A DNA stretch of 64,000 bases, from positions 25,077,442-25,141,441 of the forward strand of contig NC_077230.1 in the NCBI RefSeq assembly GCF_027887165.1, written 5' to 3'. The DNA comes from Monodelphis domestica (Eukaryota; Chordata; Mammalia; Didelphimorphia; Didelphidae). Numbering within the stretch: the stretch's first letter is position 1; every line of letters starts with the position of its first letter. Under the pieces are notes generated by a model that worked only from the letters and a program-made list of their open reading frames with translations, was not told the origin of the DNA and did not search any database. Shown piece by piece: positions 1 to 9,052 of the stretch. The translations under genes were made by a program, and so were the position numbers.

Positions 1-72
1 CTTCTGTCTTTTTTTTAATCGCTACCATCTGTCTTAGAATCAATACCAAGTCTCAGTTCCAAGGCAGAAATT
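1..72 (-). repeat. tRNA-derived SINE type A (WSINE1-like), 3' fragment
   Basis: The antisense tail of the common marsupial type A SINE is visible: 'ctgtcttagaatcaatacc' followed by 'ttccaaggcagaa'. The sense form would end with the CTTGGAA...ATTGATTCTAAGACAG tail. The body and tRNA head are absent, either because the copy is truncated or because it ends here in a degraded form. Confidence 0.7.
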
Positions 73-414
73 TGCACCCAGAAATATCACCACTCAGATT
101 ATATCATGAAGAGATCAAAGTTGGATGAAAAAGATCCGTCCATTCATCTAGCTAGCTAGTTTGCTGTCTGTATATGCACACCTATACATATATATTTAAA
201 GCTGTTTTTGTTTGTTTTAACAAAGACTTAGAAACAAAATGTGTGCTGGTCAATTAGGGAAGTTGCTGGACAAATTATGGTAAAAGGATGTAATGTTATA
301 TTGTTATTCCACAACAAATGATGAAAGAATTCAGAGAATCCTGGGAAGATTTGTATAAACTCTGTTAAAAATAAACAGAAGCAGGGAAAATTTTTATAAA
401 GGGATTTCAATAGT
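73..414. other. Unassigned AT-rich sequence
   Basis: I see no gene and no repeat I can name. The only open frame (about 60 codons, minus strand) has no domain-like composition. Confidence 0.5.
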
Positions 415-640
415 ATAAAAAGGACTACAACCTAAAGAACCCTGATTAATACACTATCTGATCATGACTCCAGAAAAAATGATGATAAATCATGCTTCTT
501 ACTTTCTGGTAGAGAGTTGATGGACTATAGATACTGTTTAAGACAAATATTTTCAGAAATTGTCATAACACTTATATATAATACACATTTATATTTCTTG
601 TCTTTACTTATTTGTTGAAGGGAAGAGATTTTATTCCAAA
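415..640 (+). repeat. LINE-1 3'-UTR fragment
   Basis: The text 'catgactccagaaaaaatga' followed by 'tggtagagagttgatggact' resembles the marsupial LINE-1 3' region also seen at 37.7-37.9 kb ('ggaagtgatggactgg'). No ORF2 remains here. The 3' end is ragged, without a clear poly(A) tail. Confidence 0.5.
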
Positions 641-894
641 GCAGGAATGAATCAGACTTGGTAGGTCAGGATCATTATGTAAAAAAGAAGAAAATAAAAT
701 CATGTTAAAATTCAGAGAGAAGAGCAGAAGGATGCTTAGGAAATGATATGGCTGAGAAGAACTGTATGGATATTAAACATGATATGTATATTTTTTAATG
801 TTAATCAACATTGGAAGATTAACAATTTCACATTCAATCTTCTATCTTATTTTTATATGGAAATGCTAATGTTTGTCAATTGTCAAATACATAA

Positions 895-1012
895 TTCAAA
901 TTTTTATTTTTTAAAAGAACGTCATGAGATGTTTTATCAAAAGCTTTGTTAAAATAAAGGTATAACCTAGAGCTTATAGATATTGTTACTATATCTTTAA
1001 GAGCCAAATGGA
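895..1012 (-). repeat. CR1/L3-type LINE fragment
   Basis: The run 'gagatgttttatcaaaagct' followed by 'ttgttaaaataaaggtata' resembles the antisense of the CR1-clade reverse transcriptase segment that encodes a KAFD..SH-like motif. It is probably a detached part of the larger CR1/L3 copy at 2.04-4.17 kb, separated from it by about 1 kb that includes the U6 pseudogene. Confidence 0.45.
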
Positions 1013-1728
1013 ATATTGTTGAAAGGATAGCTTGTGCAGACAATTGTGAAGTGATAGCTGAAAAAAAAATGCTTTGTTGTGAAGTGCTTTTGCTTATGGA
1101 GTCAGTGAAAGAATATGTGGTTTTTACTTCTGATCTAGGAAATAAATTGTGGAGAGAGACTAGTAAGAGTGATAACATGAGAGAAGCCAAAGAGATTTGT
1201 TTTCTTGTCATGATTAGGAAGAAGTTGGAGAAGACAGAAAGAAAGGAAGAGGAAATATGTTCTCTGATGAAACTCTTTTCACTTTTATCTTATTAGAGGA
1301 TTTGTAAGAAGAGGCTTTAGTTGCTGTCCTGAGAGAAATTGAATAGTAAGACTGTGTTTTCACAAATGAGAAATCAACTGACATTATAGTGAAAATTTCA
1401 AGTGACCAACCATGATTTTTTTACAGTCAAGATTTTACGTGTTGTCATTTATTTTATTTTTAATATAATAAGTTATACATACATACTTATAATTTCAATA
1501 TTTACTTAATTAGACCAGATTCAAAGAATTAATACATGGAAAATAAGAGTTATTACCACAGGAAAAGGAGACATCTCCAGTTCATTAAATAGCTAATATT
1601 GAAATAATCAATATTTAATGAATTGGAGTAGTGACTCAACCTGATTGATTAATTAATAAGAAATAGGTTGAAATTTTGTTAATAAGGAATTCAATAATGC
1701 CCTGATTCTTCCAAACTATAGAACAATA
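1013..1728. other. Unassigned sequence
   Basis: Two overlapping open frames on opposite strands (81 and 111 codons, about 876-1296) have no recognisable domain. The minus-strand frame runs into the CR1/L3 fragment. It contains the phrase FNKAFDKTSHDVLL, which resembles the CR1 reverse transcriptase motif (DFSKAFDTVSHxIL), so it is at least partly LINE-derived and not a gene. Confidence 0.45.
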
Positions 1729-1812
1729 ATGTTTGCTTCAGCAGCATATATAGTAAAATTGGAGCGATACAGAGAATAGCATTGCCCCTGTGCAAAGATG
1801 ACATGTAAACAC
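1729..1812 (+). pseudogene. RNU6 pseudogene: U6 snRNA pseudogene (retro-copy)
   Basis: The order of blocks follows U6 snRNA: 'gtttgcttcagcagcatata', then 'aaaattggagcgatacagag', then 'gcattgcccctgtgcaaaga' and 'tgacatgtaaac'. Functional U6 has GUGCUCGCUUCGGCAGCACAU at its start and an ACAGAGAAGAUUAGC core. Here GATTAGC has lost bases ('gaatagcat'), many CpG sites have decayed, and the 3' end trails into an A-rich stretch. This is a dead LINE-mobilised copy. No proximal sequence element or TATA box typical of an active U6 gene was recognised upstream. Confidence 0.85.
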
Positions 1813-2039
1813 CAACAACAGAACTAAAGAAAGAAAATGAGTCAAGTGGCAGCTTAAGGGATAAAATATAATACTAATATTATAATTGCTGACATTTATA
1901 TAGATCTTAGAGTTTTACCAAGAACTTTAAGTATGACTTCTTTTGATAAAAGTGGGATTTAGTTGTGTTCATCTTTATAATCTCTTTCTATACATGGGGT
2001 GGTGCAAGGCAGGGGAGGGAGTTGAGAGGAAATTGTTAT

Positions 2040-4170
2040 TAAAGATCTTGCTACATGAGTAAAGAAGACTATACTTTTCTACATACAGAGACTAAAACAT
2101 CCTGACTTTGTCATTCATTGTATTAGATATTATTCCTCCAAATTTTGTGTTAGTTGCAAATTTGATGAGCATGGCACCTGTCTTTATCCAAGTAACCAGC
2201 AAAAGACTAAATAGCCAAATGTTTCTCTACCTTGCTATAGATGTAGATTAAAACCCACTGCATTTCCCTTGTCTTCTAGTTTAATAATCTTGTCAAGAGA
2301 CAGACAGAGATGGAGACACAGAGATACAGAGAGATAAGATAAGTCTGGCAAGACCTATTCTTGGCAACCTGGGGATGAAATCATGCTGGCTCTTTGTATC
2401 ACTTTTCAAGTTGTTCCCCAAACATCTCTTTACTATCTTTTTTAGAATTTTCCCAGCTATCAAAATGAAAATCATTGGTCTGGGATATTTAGACCACTAT
2501 CCTCTTTTTTTTTAAATTGCAACATATTTGCCATTTGCCATTTTTATGGGACCATTCACATTTTTCATTGTCTTTCAGAATATCATTGATGGTGGTTTAG
2601 CAATCACAGCTGACTTTGATCACTAAGGATATGGGCCAGGTGACTTGAATTCAACAAGTGTGGCTGTGTTCTGTCTTACAGTTGTCCTTACTTGTGGGTA
2701 TCAGTTCTGTGTTAATCATTTTGTTCTGTCATTTCCATTATAGAGGTCACTCTGCTTGACAGAGATGATAGAAACAGGATAGGAATTGTGTAGTTCTTCC
2801 TTTTCTCTGTGGTCAGTTATTTTCCCATTCATCCTAGGCAATGATCCTATGATTTCTTTAAGCCTTCTTTTTTTTCCCAGTAGAGAGAGCAAGACAAACA
2901 AAAACCCTCAAAACTTTTTGTGGAACTTAGCATCCTTTGTCAGTCTCAGTTCATTCTGAATATTTCATCCCTTGTTTTTATATGACTGTATCACACTCTA
3001 AAATTTTTACTCTGTTTCCTGTCCTTGTTTCCATCTTTGGTACATTAAAAAAATTCAAAATTGGTTGGTGAGTTCCCTAGACATTGGTCTTTTCAGAGAA
3101 ATTTCATTTTTCCACTTCTTTGGAATTGTTTCCCTTTGTATTTTCAGGATTTTGTTAATGAACATTGTCCATCCTTCCTGAAGGGATCTTCCTGAAACAT
3201 TTTACCTCTGTGGCATCCTATCTGAACCCTTTAAAATCTGTTTCCCCAATTCTGAGTACATAACAAACTGTCTGGATTTTCTCTCCTTCTTTGATGAAAC
3301 TATGCTGGATCTTCATATCATCTTTCTAGATGTTCCCAAAACATCTCTTTAATATCCTTTTTAGACATTATTTCCCTTCTTTATCATATATTTTAAGGGA
3401 AAAAGTCATTTATCCCACAAGGTTCCCATTATTTTCATCCTAGAAACATGTTTCTCACTATTAATAAGAATCAGATCCATAATAGAATTTTCCCTTGTTG
3501 GCTCCACATTTTGAAGGGGGACTTTTCCCTAAGGTAAAATAGCTATTAGAAGTTATTAGGGGGCAGCTGGGTGACTCAGTGGATTGAGAACCAGGCCTAG
3601 AGACTGGAGGTCCTAGATTAAAATCTGGCCTCAGACACTTCCCAGCTGTGTGACCCTGGGCAAGTCACTTAACCCTTACCACTCTTCTGCCTTGGAGTCG
3701 ATATACAGTATTAACTCCAAGACAGAAGTTCAGTGTTTTAAAAAAAGAAGTTATTAGCTGCTCTTTTTTTTTTTGGACAGACACAGAAGTCTAACAGATG
3801 TCTGGATAACTGAAGTCTCCTTTAATTAAGTTCTGCATAACTCCAATGACAAAATAATCCCTGTTTCTCCTTCCACTGATCTTTACCCAAACACTCTCCA
3901 TTACCCTCTCTGGTTCGTGGACTTACTCATTTGTATTTGCCCTCTTAATATATAATTCTACTACCATTACTTCTATTCCCTACCACCACACCCCCTGATC
4001 TTTTATCAATGCTTTAAAAAATTACATATAACGATCCTGTCTTATGATCTAGCTATACAATTTATTTCACTAAGACTCATTAATATCCAAGATCAAATTA
4101 TGTATCTTTCTCCAACCCTTTTAGTTTTCCCAATATTACCTTTCATTTACTACTTATGTATTTTATAGCC
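2040..4170 (-). repeat. CR1/L3-clade LINE fossil (endonuclease and RT parts)
   Basis: On the minus strand, a degraded CR1-type ORF2 can be read. Codons around 2475-2330 give PGKIL-like 'AGKILKKIVKRCL' followed by 'KSQHDFIPRLPRIGLARLI', matching the CR1 motif GKILE.IV...SQHGF..G.SCLTNLI. Further right, antisense phrases such as 'tttagcaatcacagctgact' and 'ggccaggtgacttgaattca' are typical of the same LINE upstream of the RT. 'ctggataactgaagtctcct' near 3.8 kb fits the endonuclease region. A type A SINE is inserted at 3560-3745. The coding frame is broken many times. The segment around 2372-2462 reappears at 3288-3372 (see findings). This is an ancient mammal-wide element with no activity. Confidence 0.7.
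3548..3757 (+). repeat. SINE type A with 12-bp target-site duplication
   Basis: The full-length SINE runs from 'gggcagctgggtgactcagt' to 'aactccaagacagaa' plus a short A-run (element 3560-3745). It is flanked by perfect 12-bp direct repeats AGAAGTTATTAG at 3548-3559 and 3746-3757, showing LINE-1-type retroposition. The tRNA-like head carries a B-box-like segment near 'agattaaaatctggcctc'. It sits inside the CR1/L3 fossil and is therefore younger than it. Confidence 0.9.
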
Positions 4171-4620
4171 TTTACTTAGAATTCTGGAACCTGAGAAATT
4201 CTGTTGAGGTTGATCTAAGGTATAATCTCTTCTATTTGTGATTATGTTAGACTGGAGACAAAATGCATGGGAATTTAGGAAATTAAGAATTAGGGAGGCA
4301 CTGTATTTGAAGGGGGCAAAGGTTTAAAAGAGGTAGAGTGGTCACTGATAAATAGTGGTTGAGAGAGTCTGAAAATGTTGGTGAAGACTAAGAGATATGC
4401 CAAGTCATCCCCTTGAACTTCTATGTCAGCTAGGTGCAAGAAGGAACCACCAGCTTTGGAGAGGTTGGCAAGGGATGGCGTTTTTTTGTTTGTTTGTTTG
4501 TTTTTTAAGGAAAAATGGAAGTTTCAGTGAAAATCAGAAGATGAAACAAATATGGGAGGAATAGATCTAGAATTATAGGACTACCAACTGAGAGCTGAAA
4601 GAAGCCTCTATATCATTTAC
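4171..4620. other. Unassigned sequence with a (TTTG)n tract
   Basis: No gene or named repeat was seen. A (GTTT)n run lies at about 4480-4506. Confidence 0.5.
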
Positions 4621-4925
4621 TCCTGCGATTCTTGACTTTTTCTGTGCATCATGAATTCTTTGACAATCTAGTGAAGCCTATAGACCCTTTCTCAGAATGT
4701 TTAAAAATAGATACTTGAGATAACAAAAGACAATGATAATGCAATATCGTTAGCAAGATATTCTTAAAAATAAATCTGTGATATAAAATATGTGAACTTA
4801 GTAATTCAAAAGCATAGGCAAGCTAAAATATTTTATTCTTTAATACACTGTGACCATTATTGTTTAACTTTAGTAAAACCATTTAACTGAGGGACAAGCT
4901 TTGACAAAGCAATATTCATTTTATT
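4621..4925 (-). mobile_element. hAT-type MITE, old copy
   Basis: The start 'gcgattcttgactttttctg' and 'gaagcctatagaccctttct' followed by 'cagaatgtttaaaaata' are the reverse complement of the element at 42594-42780 ('ctgagaaaagatctataag'). The family has ends of the form CAGGGGTTCTTAAC. This copy is longer and its right end is unclear. It is non-coding. Confidence 0.55.
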
Positions 4926-5007
4926 GGACATCCAATCAATTTTTCCCCCAATGCTTTTTACATTAAACTTCATTTGTAGTCTGTATGTATGCACATGTAG
5001 ACAGATG

Positions 5008-5008
5008 G

Positions 5009-5064
<56 letters not shown>

Positions 5065-5065
5065 G

Positions 5066-5159
<94 letters not shown>

Positions 5160-5207
5160 GTAGATAGGTAGAAAGATAAATTGATAGGCAGACAGACAGA
5201 CAGACAG

Positions 5208-5270
<63 letters not shown>
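5008..5270. repeat. Compound microsatellite (GATA)n/(GACA)n/(GA)n
   Basis: Successive pure tracts of GATA, GACA, GATA, a degenerate GATA bridge, GACA and finally a GA run end at 5270. The long minus-strand Leu/Ser/Tyr-rich open frames here are artefacts of the repeat having no stop codon in several frames. Confidence 0.97.
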
Positions 5271-5272
<2 letters not shown>

Positions 5273-5459
5273 AACCAATTTATAAGATCAGTGATTTCAC
5301 TTTTGGCTGGGTATTGACTGGATTTAGATAACTAGGGGAAAAAAGAAAAAAAAAGGATTACAAATCTGTAGTTGAATCTTAATGCCATCAAGGCAGATTA
5401 AGAAAGAATTCTAAAAAATTTACAATTATCTGCAGATTAAGAAATTGACAGAGAATTTA

Positions 5460-5840
5460 CTATTCCAATTTAGCAAAGCACTTCCTACAACATTTGGCAG
5501 TTTTGCAAGAATGTTGCCCTCATTTACTTCTTTCATAACAGCAGTTTAGCCAAGAAAGCTTGTAATTTTTCAGTAGCCTCCATAATAGAGACTTTAGGAC
5601 CTTGAAATGAAAGATTTATTTCACTTATATCGTTAAATTTTTTGCTGTCAGCTAACCATTGGCTAAGATTCTTTCAGTGCTTCAAGAAAGTATTTTCTTT
5701 TTCTTTTGGAAAAGAAAACATTTTGCCTTCCATTCAAACAAGTGCTTCAAAATTGTTACCTTTGAAAACCAGCAAACTTCTGTGTGGTAGAGAAGGATTC
5801 TATATTCTGCCCCATTTCTTGATGAAATCTTTTTAAAATT
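5460..5840 (-). pseudogene. hAT (Charlie/ZBED5-like) transposase fossil, minus strand
   Basis: Read on the minus strand, broken frames give EINLSFQGPKVSIMEATEKL followed by QAFLAKLL (about 5640-5530), and upstream a stretch beginning HQEMGQNIES near 5820. These resemble the LNLxLQGxxxxIxxAxEKLxAFxxKLxLW segment and the preceding Q.MG..Y.SLL..T..RWL segment of hAT transposases and their domesticated ZBED5-like relatives. Multiple stops and frameshifts rule out function. Part of it is repeated in the opposite orientation immediately to the right. Confidence 0.7.
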
Positions 5841-5904
5841 GTGGTGATTCTAAGACCTGTTTGTGATATATTTGATAACTTTTGTGGCTGTTGACAAAAC
5901 AGCA

Positions 5905-6030
5905 AAAATTTTAACTATAAGAGTGAAATAAATCTCTCATTTTAAGCTCCTAAAGTCTCTATGATGGAGGCTACTGAAAAATGATTAGAAGAGTCTCTGT
6001 TGCTCATGTAAAAAGTTATGACAATGTGAG
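5905..6030 (+). pseudogene. hAT transposase fossil, plus-strand copy of the same segment
   Basis: Plus-strand codons give YKSEINLSF and, after a stop, APKVSMMEATEK. This is the same transposase block as in the minus-strand copy to the left. The two copies form an imperfect inverted repeat with arms of at least 74 bases (about 5566-5640 and 5905-5982) around a loop of about 265 bases. Confidence 0.7.
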
Positions 6031-6724
6031 GAGCTTCCTTTCTCACTAAAGTAGCCAAACCACATCAAGCATCATAGCAACTCAATCTGCACAAAGAATT
6101 TGAAGCTTTTCTTTCTAGTTAAAGTTTCATTTGAAAAGAAAATCATGATTTCTAAAACTTCAATGGACTCTGGAGTTTCCAAAACAAGAATTCTTCTTTC
6201 ACCGAGTCAGCATGAACATGGTAGAATTAAAGAGCTGGCTGCATCAAGATCTCTGTGGTCTCATCGAGTTGCATCCTTGTGAAGGGTAATGGTAGGACTA
6301 CCAATTCCACTTGATCTGCATCAAAATGTTAAAAGAAACACCAGCTATTCTAGAACACATCACATCATTTGACAATGGAACTGCTTCCATTTCCTACCCC
6401 ATGCATTACTCCCCCATTCTAGTCCCCAAACCAGATCTACTACTTCCAATGCTCACATCTTCACTGAAGTCTCTCCAAGAGAGTGGCATTTCTGTCTGGC
6501 AATCCAGTGAGCCATTTTGGAGGATGCTTCAAGAGAAGTCTTGTTGTTATTCCTTGTTGTTGTCACCTTGTCAAATGGCAAATCTAAGTTTGGGAAAGGT
6601 GTCCCAGTGCTTTTGGAACTAAATTTTCTTCCATAAATGGAATCCGCATCTTAGATGCATTTTTGTGCACATTTAAGATTGTTATCAAAATAAGATAAAC
6701 TGAAGCATCAGATTTATTAGTAAC
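6031..6724. other. Unassigned sequence right of the hAT fossil
   Basis: Two plus-strand open frames (6100-6282, 60 codons; 6311-6622, 103 codons) contain no domain I recognise. Given the hAT fossil next door, part of this stretch may be a further degraded section of that transposon, but I could not match it. Confidence 0.4.
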
Positions 6725-6890
6725 TGTGCTTTACCTGTCTTTATATTATGTGAGACTGAGGCAAAACAGAAGTTAAGTGACTTGCCCAGGGTCATAAATC
6801 TGGTAAATATCTGGGACCATATTTGAACACAGGCTTTCCTAATTCCAGGCCCAGGATTCTATTTGCTAAGTTACCTCGCTGAATTTACCA
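6725..6890 (-). repeat. MIR/THER-type CORE-SINE
   Basis: Antisense CORE-SINE text: 'gactgaggcaaaacagaagt', 'tgacttgcccagggtcata' and 'atttgaacacaggctttcct'. It closely resembles the copy at 7865-8120. Confidence 0.75.
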
Positions 6891-7009
6891 TTAAATGGGA
6901 TCTTAGCTTTCCCTACAATTTAAGACCTTCAAATGAGGAAACAATTCCCTTTTATAGTTTAGGAGGATATTTCAATAGAATAGACTAGGGGTAAATGATC
7001 TCAGCAATC

Positions 7010-7320
7010 TAATGTTTGATAAACCCAAAGATTCTAGCTTTTGGGATAAGAACTCACTATTTGATAGAAATTGCTAGGAAAATTGGAAAACAGTATGGGA
7101 AAAATTCAGTTTTATGTCAATATCTCATACCCTATACCAAGATAAGATCAAAATGGAGAGATGATTTAAAAATAAAGAGCTGTGAACATAGAATAGTATA
7201 CCTGTCAGATCTGTGAGAAAGGAAGGATTGTAAGAGCTCAATATCACAAATGGTAAAATTGATGACTAGTTACAGAAATGAGGCATTGAAGGACAATATG
7301 ATTGATTGAAAAGTGGGAAT
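7010..7320 (+). repeat. LINE-1 ORF2 fragment (C-terminal part)
   Basis: The phrases 'gataagaactcactatttga', 'ggaaaacagtatgggaaaaa' and 'accctataccaagataagat' match the LINE-1 ORF2 segment also present at 9.84-9.96 kb ('gaagaattcactatttgac'). The 66-codon open frame is a remnant of ORF2. Confidence 0.8.
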
Positions 7321-7864
7321 GAGGGGCTAGTAACCACCCTCTCTTTCTCTCCAGTGACTAAGAAATGTTCATTGTTTAAGTCTAACCTCAAGGTTAGAGA
7401 AAGTGGGCCAGACTTCTTTGGATAGCAAACCAAACATCCTTGAATGATAACTTTGTGGTATAAAGATATTAGATCAGACTCCCTAGTGACCCACAAACCT
7501 CAAAGAAAACAGGGATCCTAAAGGTCAAGAACAAAATAAAGATTAGTAGGAGAACTGGGTTTCGAAACTTAACATCTTACAAGCCAGTTGAATTTCTGAA
7601 CTGAGTTCAAAGGAAAAAAATGACTTGGGCAATTATAAGGCAAAATTAATTAACTGTAAATAGTATCAACTCTTAAAAGACAGAATTAGTCTGATCACTT
7701 CCAGATGCAACGGATTTTCAGGTTGGACAAATTTATAATGGTCTTTCAATTTGCTGGATTTATACATCTATCCAAAAGGTTTTTTCCCATGTAAAAATCA
7801 CAATGGCTTTTGTATCCCCTCACACTAACTGATGCAAGTGAAATCATATGGGGCAAAGAAGGAA
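7321..7864. other. Unassigned sequence
   Basis: No gene and no nameable repeat. Short minus-strand open frames (66-76 codons) lack domain features. Confidence 0.5.
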
Positions 7865-8120
7865 GAGAAAGGAATAAACATTTACTTAGTGCGTACCATG
7901 GGCCAGATACTTTGGAAATATTATAGCATTTGTTCTTCACAACCACCCTATAATGCAGGTGTTATTATTATTCTACTTTTACATTAGGTAAGACTGAGGC
8001 AAATAGAGGTTAATTGACTTGCTCAGTATCACACAGCTAGTAAATATCTGGGGCCATATTTGAACACAGGTCTTCCCAACTTCAGGTCTAGCACTCTATT
8101 TGCTGAATTACCTAGATGCC
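7865..8120 (-). repeat. THER/MIR-type CORE-SINE, nearly full length
   Basis: It opens with 'ggaataaacatttacttagt' and continues through 'gactgaggcaaatagaggtt', 'acttgctcagtatcacacag' and 'tttgaacacaggtcttccca', ending at 'gaattacctagatgcc'. This is the antisense of a tRNA-headed CORE-SINE with an L2-like 3' tail. Confidence 0.8.
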
Positions 8121-8239
8121 TTAATACATAGTAACTATAATATATAATTAATCTTCATCATACTTCCTTTTCTTTGCAATTTCAACTTAATTTATATCTA
8201 TAAAGATAAAATAAAAACAAATTAAAATATTTGAGCACT

Positions 8240-8764
8240 GACAAACAGAGTTTTATTAACATTATTTGCTGATCATGAGAAACACTCAGCAACTTAGAAG
8301 GTGACTTTACAGCTGGATATGACCAGATAGTCATTACAGAAATCAGATTGATTATATATTTTGCTATCTGGAGATGATAAACAATTTGACAATTTGATCA
8401 TGAAAAACATTTGCAAAATAGACTCAAATACAGGACTACAATCCCCACAAGCCTTTGCACCACTTCCCCAAAATGCTTTGTAATCTCACGGGAATTCTGA
8501 GGTGGTCCGAGATCGAGGAAGGATTTAAGCTGGTGGCAAAGGTTTTTGGTCGTCTTTTGGACTTCCATTTTGGAGCAGAGGCATCTCTTCCATGATGTGA
8601 GGTTATTTTGTCTAGGCCTCTGGCCTAGGCACATGTTTCTTACTTGTATATTCTTTAATCCTTAATCCTTAATAAACCTCTAAAAAAATATAATACTCCT
8701 TGCAGAGAGAAACTAATTTCTACCTGCCTCAGTCTCCCCATATTCCTAAATTTTCATCTTTACA
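8240..8764 (+). repeat. LTR-like block (probable solo LTR)
   Basis: The sequence has LTR style: a GC-richer promoter-like middle ('ctcacgggaattctgaggtg'), a polyadenylation signal in 'ccttaataaacctc' near 8680, and a possible terminus TTTACA at 8764. The left end and a target-site duplication could not be fixed. The ORF 8398-8634 on the minus strand is a chance frame across it. An ancient unrelated promoter-like repeat is an alternative. Confidence 0.4.
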
Positions 8765-9052
8765 TGAGAGAATATGCCTATAAATCCAAATGGTTTTCAA
8801 AGAGATAGAATTAGAAACCAAATTGCCAACATTTGCTGGATAATGGAGAAAGCAAGAGAGTTCCAGAAGAACAACTACTACTTTATTGACCACATTAAAA
8901 GCTTTAACTGTGTGAATCACAACAAGATATGGTAAGTCCCCAAAAAGATGGGAGTACCAAATCATCTTACTTATCTCCTAAGGAACCCACATGCAGATCA
9001 AGAAGTAACAGTTAGAAACTAGAATCCTAAGACAATTTGGATCTTCAAAAAA
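8765..9052 (+). repeat. RTE/BovB-clade LINE reverse transcriptase fragment
   Basis: In one frame the DNA reads IANICWIMEKAREFQKNNYY then FIDHIKSFNCVNHNKIW, one stop, then VPKKMGVPNHLTYLLRNPHA and DQEVTVR. BovB/RTE reverse transcriptases have the same order: IANIRWI.EKAREFQKN, FIDYAKAFDCVDHNKLW, KEMGIPDHLTCLLRNLYAGQEATVR. Asp of the F.D box is kept, while KAFD has become KSFN. Only about 75 residues survive, so it is inactive. It lies between the LTR-like block and a LINE-1. Confidence 0.9.

Noticed and set aside
1731..1812. Active U6 snRNA gene
   Set aside because: The conserved ACAGAGA...GATTAGC core is damaged, the 3' half is degraded, and no proximal promoter element was recognised.
3560..3640. 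tRNA gene suggested by A/B-box-like text
   Set aside because: This is the tRNA-derived head of the type A SINE. The cloverleaf is not preserved, and the same head occurs throughout the window.
5008..5270. Possible CRISPR-like array of regular repeats
   Set aside because: Units are 2-4 bp tandem repeats without spacers, in clearly vertebrate DNA.
4963..5278. 102-103 codon minus-strand frames rich in Leu, Ser and Tyr
   Set aside because: Artefacts of the GATA/GACA/GA microsatellite.
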